Part shown: positions 8,500-15,951 of the stretch, piece by piece
Layout of the letters: every line of letters begins with the position of its first letter
Position numbering within the stretch: the stretch's first letter is position 1
Position numbers and translations under genes: made by a program
Notes under the pieces: model-generated
The model's input: only the letters and a program-made list of their open reading frames with translations
Databases searched by the model: none
Told to the model about the DNA's origin: nothing
Source: Desulfobacterales bacterium
GTDB taxonomy: Bacteria > Desulfobacterota > Desulfobacteria > Desulfobacterales > JAIPEE01
Assembly: GCA_021737275.1 (NCBI GenBank)
Contig: JAIPEE010000038.1
Coordinates: 1-34,831, forward strand
Reading direction: 5' to 3'
DNA length: 34,831 nt

Positions 8500-9468
8500 T
8501 CATTTTTTTTTACCTAAAATCAATTTGTCCAGGAAGTCAATGTAACCAATAACGCCTTTTGGCATGTAAATAATTGAGGCTACAACGGTGGCACCCAAAA
8601 TTACAAGGCGATAAAGCCCAAAACCTCGCAAAAATTCACTCAAAAGTGTTATAATAAAAGCGCCTAACAGTGCTCCTGGAAATCTCCCAGTTCCACCAAA
8701 TTCAACCATCATGATTACTGTCAGAAAGAGATCAAGACCGAGCAATTTAGGTGAAAGAACTGTAACGTAGTGGGCATAAAAAGCCCCCATGATACCAGTA
8801 ATAAATGCAGAGATCCCGAATACAATGAGTTTGTATTTATAATCGTTAAGTCCAAGACTTTTTGCAAATTCCGGTGAGTCTCTAAACCCTATAAATCCGA
8901 GGCCAATTTTAGAGTGAATAACACGATAGATGATATAGAGGCATATCCCTGATATTACCAATCCGGTGTAATAATATGGAATCTTTTGAACTCCATATTC
9001 ATAGTGAAAAAAACTCAATGTTGGGATGCTGGAAAGGCCACCAGATCCACCACTACCAAATCTTTCTGCCCAAAGAATCAAATAGGGAACTGAATCTGCA
9101 GCGGCGAGAGTCAACAATGCAATATAAACACCTTTTAATCTCAAACAAGGCCCTGCCATGATTAGGCCGAAAACAGATGCTGAAATGCCACCGGATAAAA
9201 TTCCTAACCATGGGGACCATCCCAGTTCCTTTGCTAACATCGCGGATGAATAGCCCCCAAAGACAAAAAAAGCTATTTGTCCAAGAGAAAATATACCAGA
9301 ATATCCCATGATCAAATTCCAGGCTTCAGCAACCGCAGCCCATATAAAACAAAGGATAAGAAGATGAAGGAAATATTCGTCTTGTACAAATACAGGGAAA
9401 ACCAGGAGTATCAAAATAAAAATCAGACTAATAAAAATTTTATATTCTTTTAAAATTTTATAATTCAT
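8500..9468 (-). CDS. livM: Branched-chain-type ABC permease LivM
   Basis: A 322-residue inner-membrane permease with about nine hydrophobic segments. It shows the LivM pattern: LxxGYSGIFSLGQIAFFVFGGY near 54-73, then the cytoplasmic loop IGLGFIGFRDSPEFAKSLGL that contacts the ATPase, and a C-terminal VIYMPKGVIGYID-type end. It works with the LivH, LivG and LivF proteins just upstream and the binding protein at the head of the operon. It starts six bases after livH. 'Liv' is a family label; in this setting the cargo is more likely a cyclic amide or ureide than an amino acid. Confidence 0.9.
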   Translation of the reverse strand: MNYKILKEYKIFISLIFILILLVFPVFVQDEYFLHLLILCFIWAAVAEAWNLIMGYSGIFSLGQIAFFVFGGYSSAMLAKELGWSPWLGILSGGISASVFGLIMAGPCLRLKGVYIALLTLAAADSVPYLILWAERFGSGGSGGLSSIPTLSFFHYEYGVQKIPYYYTGLVISGICLYIIYRVIHSKIGLGFIGFRDSPEFAKSLGLNDYKYKLIVFGISAFITGIMGAFYAHYVTVLSPKLLGLDLFLTVIMMVEFGGTGRFPGALLGAFIITLLSEFLRGFGLYRLVILGATVVASIIYMPKGVIGYIDFLDKLILGKKK

Positions 9469-9474
9469 TATAAA

Positions 9475-10344
9475 TTAACCCCAAGATCCCAAGAGGCCTT
9501 TAGGCCTTATTGCCAGAATTAAAATAAACAGCAACGTCCAGAAAGGAAACACCCATAGCGGCCCAATATAAAGGGAAACCATGGCTTCAACAAGACCCAA
9601 TATAAAAGCAGCATAAAGAGTCCCGGAAAGACTACCGAGTCCTCCAAATGCAACAATTATAAACCCTTTAATCAGTGGGCCCCAGCCTCCAAGTGGTGTA
9701 ATGTAAAACTTGGGAGCCATAAGAATTCCGGCAATTGCTGCCAAAACAACAGAAATTCCAAATGTTCTTGAAAATAACTGATCAACTTTAATACCAATGA
9801 TTTGGGCGCCTACAACGTCTTGAGATACTGCACGTATAGCCATACCAGTCTTAGTTTTTGAAAGATACAATTTGACAAATATTATCGTTATTATTCCCAC
9901 AAAAAAAATGATAATTTCGTGTTTACTCATAACATAGCTCTGGAACTTCACTGTCCCATTAAGAATGGGGGGAAGCATTTTGGTTCGAGGGTTAAAAATG
10001 ATCTGACATAAATTATCTAGCATGATTGCTGTAGCAAGAGTGGCAACTATGGTTGTGAATTGCCAGTCAGACTTCCAGCGGAGAGGACGAATGACAATAC
10101 GTTCAAGAGCTATCCCAAAACAATACATGACCGGCAATACGATAATGAAGGTGATCAGATAGTTTAGTCGGAACTGGTTAATACATAACCATGCGAGATA
10201 TGCGCTCCAAGTAAACATGGTACCATGAGCGAAATTAAAAATCTTTGAGACACCATATACCAAGCATAACCCCATGGCAATAACTGCATAAATAGATCCA
10301 AGTGTGATTCCGCTAATTATTGCTTCAATTAACTGATAAGTCAT
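9475..10344 (-). CDS. livH: Branched-chain-type ABC permease LivH
   Basis: A 289-residue inner-membrane permease. The N-terminal GITLGSIYAVIAMGLCLVYG and KIFNFAHGTMF segments are the LivH signature. The cytoplasmic coupling loop is KTGMAIRAVSQDVVGAQIIGI, and the protein ends in the family's AIRPKGLLG motif. About eight hydrophobic spans. Its start lies inside the last 20 bases of livF, so translation is coupled. Partner of LivM, which follows after six bases. Confidence 0.9.
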   Translation of the reverse strand: MTYQLIEAIISGITLGSIYAVIAMGLCLVYGVSKIFNFAHGTMFTWSAYLAWLCINQFRLNYLITFIIVLPVMYCFGIALERIVIRPLRWKSDWQFTTIVATLATAIMLDNLCQIIFNPRTKMLPPILNGTVKFQSYVMSKHEIIIFFVGIITIIFVKLYLSKTKTGMAIRAVSQDVVGAQIIGIKVDQLFSRTFGISVVLAAIAGILMAPKFYITPLGGWGPLIKGFIIVAFGGLGSLSGTLYAAFILGLVEAMVSLYIGPLWVFPFWTLLFILILAIRPKGLLGSWG

Positions 10345-11062
10345 GAACAGCTCCTCGATTCTTACCTAAATAGGCAGCTTTAATTATAGGATTATTCATT
10401 GCTTTTTTTGTGGTGTCACCATAGGTTATTCTCCCATCTTCCATCAGGTAGATATGATTGGCGATGCTACCCGCTAATTTTATGTTTTGTTCCACTAAGA
10501 GAATTGTTATATTTTTTTCATTTATATCTTTAATCTTTTTGAAAACTTCATTCGTAAGCAAGGGTGATAAACCTAATGATGGCTCGTCTATAGCAAGAAA
10601 ACTTGCACCAGACATCAACCCCCGACCAATAGCCAGCATTCGAAGCTCGCCTCCACTTAAGGTTGAAACAATTTGGGCTTTACGCTCCGATAGACGCGGA
10701 AACAATTTGAAAACCAATTCGAGACTATGATTCATCTTCGGCCAAGCAAAGCAGTTGTATGCCCCTAATTTGAGATTTTCAAGGACAGTCATCTCTACAA
10801 ACAAATTTCTTTCTTCTGAGATATAGGTGAGTCCCATTTCAACGGTTTTGTCAACCGGCAAGTTATTAATATTTTTATCGCGGAATTTGATACTTCCTGA
10901 AGTGGTCCTAATTAAACCCGCAATTGTCTTCAGGAGGGTGCTTTTACCATGACCATTTGGACCTACAAGCAAAACCAATTGGCCTTCTTTTACACTTAAT
11001 GAAACATCTTTCAAAACATGAAATTCATCATAGTAAGCATTTACTTTTTCCAGTTGCAGCAT
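10325..11062 (-). CDS. livF: ABC transporter ATPase LivF
   Basis: A 245-residue nucleotide-binding protein. Walker A reads GPNGHGKST (residues about 34-42), with His where Ala is usual; the signature is LSGGELRML, Walker B is ASFLAIDEPSLGLSP, and the switch histidine region is ILLVEQN. These are standard LivF features. It starts one base after livG and overlaps livH by 20 bases. It energises uptake together with LivG. The Ala-to-His change leaves the Lys and Ser/Thr nucleotide ligands intact, so the protein is probably active. Confidence 0.9.
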   Translation of the reverse strand: MLQLEKVNAYYDEFHVLKDVSLSVKEGQLVLLVGPNGHGKSTLLKTIAGLIRTTSGSIKFRDKNINNLPVDKTVEMGLTYISEERNLFVEMTVLENLKLGAYNCFAWPKMNHSLELVFKLFPRLSERKAQIVSTLSGGELRMLAIGRGLMSGASFLAIDEPSLGLSPLLTNEVFKKIKDINEKNITILLVEQNIKLAGSIANHIYLMEDGRITYGDTTKKAMNNPIIKAAYLGKNRGAVHDLSVN

Positions 11063-11063
11063 G

Positions 11064-11783
11064 TCAGTCTATTCCTTCCCCTATATAATCCTTGATGACA
11101 TGTTTGTTATTTATGACATCGTTGGGTAGACCGATGCATAACTTCTTTCCGAAGCTCAATATGAGCAATCGATCGGATAAATCCACAAGATATTCCATAA
11201 GGTGTTCGATCATCAATATTGTTACACCTGTTTTGGCCCTGATCTGGTAGATCAGAGCCAAAAATTGATCGATCTCGTCTGGATTAAGTCCTCCAATGGG
11301 TTCATCAAGTAGAAGTAATTTGGGCTTTGTGGCCATGGCTGTAGCCAACATTGTCTTTTTTTTGGTAAAAAGATCAATGTTTTTACCTTCAATATCTTTT
11401 TGGGATTGAAGATTCATTAATGTTAACAATTTATCAATGGTTATTTCAATGTTTCTTTTTTTTCCAGGGTTACCAAATTGGATGCCGAATTTAATATTAT
11501 CATGTACACTCAAGCTTGGGAATATAGTAGGAATTTGAAAAGTTCTTGCGATTCCATGATAGCATGCCTGATAAGGTGTGAGCCGGGTTATATCCTGTTC
11601 TCGGAATTGTATTTGACCAGTACTATGGTAGTATCCGGCCAAAATATTAAAAAGGGTAGTTTTTCCGGCTCCGTTTGGCCCAGCAATACCCAAGAATTCA
11701 CCTTCCTGGACATCAAAGCTTAGATTTTCAATTGCAACAAGGTTGCCAAATTTAAGGCCAATATTTTTTACTGAAAGTAACAT
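11064..11783 (-). CDS. livG: ABC transporter ATPase LivG with atypical signature
   Basis: A 239-residue nucleotide-binding protein. Walker A is GPNGAGKTT, the Q-loop lies in ARTFQIPTIFPSLSV, Walker B is PKLLLLDEPIGGLNPDE and the switch region is ILMIEHLMEYL. Where most ABC ATPases have LSGGQ, this one reads LFTKKKTML. Some Liv-type ATPases have relaxed signatures at this site, so it may be natural; in the dimer the paired LivF keeps LSGGE. It is the second gene of the operon, 68 bases after the binding protein. The ribosome site is weak. Confidence 0.88.
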   Translation of the reverse strand: MLLSVKNIGLKFGNLVAIENLSFDVQEGEFLGIAGPNGAGKTTLFNILAGYYHSTGQIQFREQDITRLTPYQACYHGIARTFQIPTIFPSLSVHDNIKFGIQFGNPGKKRNIEITIDKLLTLMNLQSQKDIEGKNIDLFTKKKTMLATAMATKPKLLLLDEPIGGLNPDEIDQFLALIYQIRAKTGVTILMIEHLMEYLVDLSDRLLILSFGKKLCIGLPNDVINNKHVIKDYIGEGID

Positions 11784-11851
11784 AACTGTCGCCCTATTGA
11801 ATTTATTTCCTACTTTAGCATCTGGTTAAATATCAGTTTTTATTGTGATTT

Positions 11852-13078
11852 TTACTTAATCCAGGGAGGTTTGGTATAGTGACCATGGACTTCATCACTC
11901 AGGTTCAACAAAACTTGTTTGCCGTTTACAATTTGATAATAATGCATCGGAATCTTATCGGCAGCCGAAATGGCATGCTGGTCTGTGGGATCAAAAACGT
12001 AAGTTCCGCAAAGACCAGTGTAAGGGGTTTTTACTATTTCTTCACAGATTGCTCGATATTTTTTTTCGCTTCCTACTTTTTTTACAGCTCTGCTCCAAAG
12101 CATTACTTCGTCATAACATATGGCAGAAGTACTGTAACCAGGTGATCGTCCGTATTTTTTTTCGAATTTATCCGCCCATTGTCTTGCCTCATCTTTGTGA
12201 TAAAGAGCCGCAATTGTTGTCGCCCAAGTTACTCCGTTGCCGGCTTCACCTGCAAGTTCCAGAAACTCCGGAATTGCCGGACCATATTGCATATATACGT
12301 GTGCATCGATTGGATTTTCGACAAATTGACGTATGAAGGACGCTTCTTCCATAGGAATCATATTTGAGAAAAAAATGAACGATGGATTTGTTGATCTTAG
12401 TTTTCCTAAAGTTGTACCCCATTCCGTGTGTCCAAATGGAACAACATCATCTACGACAATTTCCCAACCATCAGCTGCAGCTAATTTTTTAAAATCTTCA
12501 GTAATCCATTGGTTATATAAATACTCACTAGTTATGATCGCCACTTTTTTATTTTTTAATTTAACATCAGGATTTTGGGTCATCATTTTATATGCATACG
12601 GTGCGTAAAGTCCCTCGTCACCATCCATCATAAAAATATTCCAATAATTTTCAAGGTTTTCCCGCACCATATCTGTTGAAATATGGGTTGTATCCGCATG
12701 GAAGAAAGGCATATCATATTTCCCGGCTGTAGAAACATCCGCACCAGTATCAGCATAACCGGTAAATAGGGCATCCACTTTGTCCCGGCTGATTAATTTT
12801 TCAATGGCTGTAACAATCTTATCGGGTTCCAGATCTCCTGTGTCTCCAATTACGGTTTTGATTTTTTTGCCGAGCAATCCTCCAGAAGCGTTTATCTCTT
12901 CTACTGCCATCAAAACGCCCTTTAGCATATCATCTCCGTCACTCGCATAACTGCCTGTGTAGGGAATGGGAATTCCAACTTTGATCACCTCCTCTGCTTC
13001 TGCTTGAAAAACAAATAATCCCAAAATACCAAAACAAAAAATAGTCATCTGGAAAGCCAATTTTAATTTTTTAATCAT
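11852..13078 (-). CDS. Periplasmic substrate-binding protein of Liv-type importer
   Basis: A 408-residue type I periplasmic binding protein (Peripla_BP_6 family). It has a signal peptide: positive MIKKLK, a hydrophobic core at 8-24, and likely cleavage after Ala28 (QAEA|EE). The mature protein begins with VIKVGIPIPYTGSYASDGDDMLKG, the usual first strand and ligand loop of the family, followed by AVEEINASGGLLGKKI. First gene of the operon, with TAAGGAGG ahead of the ATG. It delivers the ligand to LivHMGF. Binding proteins in this family recognise amino acids, amides, urea and aromatic acids, so the ligand is open; the downstream genes suggest a cyclic amide. Confidence 0.9.
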   Translation of the reverse strand: MIKKLKLAFQMTIFCFGILGLFVFQAEAEEVIKVGIPIPYTGSYASDGDDMLKGVLMAVEEINASGGLLGKKIKTVIGDTGDLEPDKIVTAIEKLISRDKVDALFTGYADTGADVSTAGKYDMPFFHADTTHISTDMVRENLENYWNIFMMDGDEGLYAPYAYKMMTQNPDVKLKNKKVAIITSEYLYNQWITEDFKKLAAADGWEIVVDDVVPFGHTEWGTTLGKLRSTNPSFIFFSNMIPMEEASFIRQFVENPIDAHVYMQYGPAIPEFLELAGEAGNGVTWATTIAALYHKDEARQWADKFEKKYGRSPGYSTSAICYDEVMLWSRAVKKVGSEKKYRAICEEIVKTPYTGLCGTYVFDPTDQHAISAADKIPMHYYQIVNGKQVLLNLSDEVHGHYTKPPWIK

Positions 13079-13215
13079 GACATCCTCCTTATTTAATTAT
13101 TAGTATAGGAATTGAACACATCGAATTGGAGAAAATTGTAATAATGGTTTATTTTTAATGGCACTCTGTATGTCAACAACAAGGAAACTTCAGAATTGAG
13201 TAATCGGACATGCTA

Positions 13216-13244
13216 TTGACTATAAAACTAATTTGATGTAAATC
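13216..13244 (+). promoter_or_regulatory. Possible sigma-70 promoter of the TetR-type gene
   Basis: TTGACT at 13216-13221 is followed after 17 bases by TAAATC (13239-13244). The -35 is good and the -10 poor. If used, transcription would start near 13251, just before the palindrome at 13261-13274, so the regulator could also repress itself. Confidence 0.3.
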
Positions 13245-13260
13245 TATATTGGATTTTCGT

Positions 13261-13274
13261 TGATTATCTAATCA
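13261..13274. promoter_or_regulatory. Palindromic operator candidate for the TetR-type regulator
   Basis: TGATTATCTAATCA has perfect 6-base arms around a two-base centre. It lies in the divergent intergenic region and contains the -10 box of the operon promoter, the classic position for a repressor site. Binding by the adjacent regulator is inference from position. Confidence 0.55.
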
Positions 13275-13291
13275 GTCAATGTTATTGTCAA
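13263..13291 (-). promoter_or_regulatory. Sigma-70 promoter of the cyclic-amide operon
   Basis: On the minus strand TTGACA (13291-13286) is followed by a 17-base spacer and GATAAT (13268-13263): a full -35 consensus, ideal spacing and a 5/6 -10 match. Predicted start near 13256, about 180 bases before the binding-protein ATG. The -10 falls inside the palindrome at 13261-13274. Confidence 0.7.
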
Positions 13292-13334
13292 GAAAAAAAT
13301 GCATTTTACAACAAAAAAAAGAAAAATTAATCAT

Positions 13335-13970
13335 ATGAAACAAGATAGAAAAATTTCACGATCAGAACAAAAAAAAAATACTCGAAGAAAACTTATTCAG
13401 GCAACTTATGATGTGATTGCCCATGAAGGGATTGCAGGCGTAACCTTTGCAAAGGTAACGAAAAAAGCTGGTTATTCCTTTGGGATAATTAATTTCCATT
13501 TTGAAAGTAAGGAGCTACTTTTAAGAGAAACTCTAAATTTTTTGATGTCGGATTTTGAAATCTCCTGGAAAAACATCATAAAAGATGCTGACCTCTCACC
13601 TGTTGATAAGCTTCTTAAAATTATTAATATTTCATTACATCCACCCTTAGTTGAATATAGAAGAATTATCGTCTGGCTTGCTTTCAGTTCTGAACTTCAT
13701 ACTCGTGACACTTTTATGGAAATCAACAACAATCATGATCGTGAATGGGAAGACTGTATTGAAAACCTGATTCACCAGGTTGCCGAGGAAAGTTTTATTT
13801 CATACGGTATGAGCCTGAAACAGATAGCCATATCCCTGATATCTATAATTACAGGTTTTTGGATGGAGTTCTATTTTAATCCCGATCGACGAAACTCTGA
13901 AAATGCGGTCAATATTTGTGTGATATATTTATCCAACTTTTTTCCGACCCTTAAAAAGCAAATCAATTAA
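13335..13970 (+). CDS. TetR-family transcriptional regulator (BetI-like)
   Basis: A 211-residue TetR-family regulator. The N-terminal DNA-binding domain is complete: ARG-type helix RRKLIQATYDVIAHEG, then GVTFAKVTKKAGYSFGIINFHFESKELLLRETL, with the helix-turn-helix at about residues 33-52. The C-terminal ligand domain resembles the BetI/TetR_C_6 type. An ATG at 13299 in the same frame would add a basic 12-residue tail; I prefer 13335 because family members begin shortly before the first helix, though neither start has a good ribosome site. It is divergent from the importer operon and is its likely repressor, responding to the imported compound or a product. Confidence 0.85.
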   Translation: MKQDRKISRSEQKKNTRRKLIQATYDVIAHEGIAGVTFAKVTKKAGYSFGIINFHFESKELLLRETLNFLMSDFEISWKNIIKDADLSPVDKLLKIINISLHPPLVEYRRIIVWLAFSSELHTRDTFMEINNNHDREWEDCIENLIHQVAEESFISYGMSLKQIAISLISIITGFWMEFYFNPDRRNSENAVNICVIYLSNFFPTLKKQIN

Positions 13971-14123
13971 ATTACTCTTTTTACCTGTATTGCCAGATAT
14001 CCGTCTCTGAAAGCCTAAAATAATACGTATAGGAAGTATTACTTTTTAAAAAGAGAATTATTTAACATCTTCATCAAGATAAATGATCACGTCAGATCGG
14101 TTAAAGTTATCCGGCTGGAATAA

Positions 14124-14523
14124 TTTATAAAATGGCTTAATAAAAGAGCTTCTCAGAACCCTCCAAAAGGGTTGCTCGGCAATTCGATAAATTATGCGCC
14201 GCCCCCAATGGGAGAAGTTGATCGTTTATATAAAAGACGGACGCTTAAATCCTGATAACAATCTTGCAGAAAATACCATAAGGCCGTTTGTTGTGGGAGA
14301 AAGAATAGGTTGTTTTCTGGTCATCCAAGAGGAGTAGAAACCGCTTCAACATTTTATAGCCTGATAGAAACAGCGAAAGCAGCTGGACTGGATCCGTATA
14401 GTTATTTGCTATATATATTTGATTGATCTTCCCTTTCAGAAACCACAGCAGATTATAAAAAGCTGTTACCACTTAATGTCGATCGAAAAGAAATTCAAAC
14501 TATGGCCTTGAGTGTGTTTAATT
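14124..14523 (+). pseudogene. tnpC: IS66-family transposase (TnpC), C-terminal remnant
   Basis: Read across frameshifts, this DNA encodes the conserved C-terminus of IS66-type transposases: FIKWLNKRASQNPPKGLLGN-like text, then WEKLIVYIKDGRLNPDNNLA with ENTIRPFVVG after it, then LFSGHPRGVETASTFYSL and ETAKAAGLDPYSYLLYIF, ending with DYKKLLPLNV. At least two frameshifts (near 14205 and 14300) and an in-frame TGA near 14424 break it, and the N-terminal two thirds are missing. Just after it, GACGCTTAT (14525-14533) resembles the IS66 terminal repeat end. It is a dead fossil copy, not a gene. Confidence 0.85.
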
Positions 14524-14773
14524 AGACGCTTATAAACAAAATGATTTGGGAAATGCCATAATACATGTGATAACTTTTTAAATCTGCTCACAGCGTTTCC
14601 TTTATTTGCGTTGCGGGAACAACTTAAAGTTTAGATAGCATGTGAACAGTCTTTCGGCAAAGCCTTCAGATTCTGACCACGGCCAAAGGACGTGAATTTC
14701 TGTGTCTAACTAAACAATTTTAGCATTTTAAAACATAAGGTATAAATTTTAATCCAAAAAAAATATTGTTTCT

Positions 14774-14806
14774 GAAGGCCTGCAAAGTTGGTGGGGAATG
14801 GCCTTC
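14774..14806 (-). terminator. Possible terminator after the activase gene
   Basis: GAAGGCC (14774-14780) pairs with GGCCTTC (14800-14806) across a 19-base loop. On the minus strand an eight-base U-run follows after about a dozen bases (around 14754-14763). It lies 122 bases past the activase stop. Loop size and distance to the U-run are not ideal. Confidence 0.35.
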
Positions 14807-14927
14807 TATCTTTGGGGAAGAGAGTTTAGGCCTGCAGAGCCTTCAAAAACAAACTTATAAAAACTATTTTTTATAATGAAATTACCTCAGTTATTAATCA
14901 TTGACCATTATAATCATTAATTCTAAA

Positions 14928-15836
14928 CTATTCATCTATATAAAGATTTTCCCTTACTTCTGCTTTAATGCCATAGCTCTTAATAAGTTCTTTTAATTTG
15001 AGAATTTTATTTTTATTCATAGGTGAAATGTCTTTTAATTTGTATTGTTTATCTAACCACGAGTATTTATTTTCTCCAAGGGGGTGATAAGGGAGAAGTT
15101 CAATTTTATTTAGGTTGTTTAAATTTTTTGAAAATTTAATAGTGGCTTCAATATTGTCTTTTGAGTCATTCATTCCGGGAATTATTGGTATTCGTATCGT
15201 TATAGCTGAAATTGAATCCAGTTTTGTTGCATTTTTTAAAATCAATTCATTACCCTTACCAGTTAATGTTTGATGAATTTTGGTATTCATGTGTTTGATA
15301 TCAAAAAACACATGATTCGTATATTGAGCAACAGATTCTAAATGTTCCCATTTTGCATAACCACAGGTTTCAATTGCTGTATTGAGGTTAAGTTCTTGGC
15401 ATTTCTTTAGAAATGTTGAAACAAATTTATATTGTAATAATGGTTCTCCTCCACTTACTGTAATTCCACCATCTGAATTTCTGTAAAAGATTCTATCCGA
15501 CTCAACTTCATTTATTAATTCGGGCACAGTATACCATTTCCCTAAATCTATTTTTGAATTAGCAGGACAGATATCAACACATTTAAGACAACGATCGCAT
15601 ATATGCCTATTAATATCAAAGGTTTTTGGTTCAATTGCTCCTATAGGACATATATCCAGGCAGTCACCACAACTTACACAATTTTTTCTTATAAATATTA
15701 TTTCATTAAAATGATTCTGAGTTTCTGGATTACTGCACCATTGACACCTTAAAGGGCATCCTTTCATAAAAATTAATGTTCTAATTCCAGGACCATCATG
15801 TATTGAGAACTTTTGGATATCTGATATAAGTCCCAT
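14928..15836 (-). CDS. Glycyl-radical enzyme activase (radical SAM, two-ferredoxin-cluster type)
   Basis: A 302-residue radical-SAM protein that uses S-adenosylmethionine to abstract hydrogen from the glycine of its partner enzyme. The SAM cluster motif is Cys27-x3-Cys31-x2-Cys34 (CPLRCQWC), preceded by FSIHDGPGIRT, the activase hallmark. Two inserted 4Fe-4S ferredoxin motifs follow (Cys52/55/58/62 and Cys79/82/85/89), then the SGGEPLLQ SAM-contact motif. The two extra clusters are typical of activases for dehydratase- and lyase-type glycyl radical enzymes and absent from pyruvate formate-lyase activase. It follows the radical enzyme gene by 115 bases on the same strand, as expected for a dedicated pair. 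The ribosome site is weak. Confidence 0.92.
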   Translation of the reverse strand: MGLISDIQKFSIHDGPGIRTLIFMKGCPLRCQWCSNPETQNHFNEIIFIRKNCVSCGDCLDICPIGAIEPKTFDINRHICDRCLKCVDICPANSKIDLGKWYTVPELINEVESDRIFYRNSDGGITVSGGEPLLQYKFVSTFLKKCQELNLNTAIETCGYAKWEHLESVAQYTNHVFFDIKHMNTKIHQTLTGKGNELILKNATKLDSISAITIRIPIIPGMNDSKDNIEATIKFSKNLNNLNKIELLPYHPLGENKYSWLDKQYKLKDISPMNKNKILKLKELIKSYGIKAEVRENLYIDE

Positions 15837-15951
15837 CTCATTTTTATTTTTTCCGTGAATAAGCCCCCCTTTTTTTTAAAAAAAACTATACCTGAATAGT
15901 TACTTTATGTGATTAATAAATAACATTGTGTTACCTATCAATATCAAGCCT

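Larger units (their letters stand above)
13971..14927. other. Long gene-poor stretch containing an IS66 remnant
   Basis: No intact gene. After the TetR gene there is a weak AT-rich hairpin (TAATAC ... GTATTA, about 14022-14042) before a T-tract, possibly its terminator. From about 14100 to 14535 lies a decayed IS66-type transposase end. From 14536 to 14760 I see nothing recognisable; 14774-14806 holds a stem-loop. Confidence 0.55.

Noticed and set aside
13299-13334. Upstream ATG of the TetR-type gene as the true start
   Set aside because: It would add a basic 12-residue tail, lies only eight bases from the -35 box of the divergent promoter and has no ribosome site; 13335 fits family length better, though this is not proven.
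14245-14472. Minus-strand open frame of 75 codons in the gap
   Set aside because: It is antisense to the IS66 transposase remnant, which is clearly recognisable on the plus strand.
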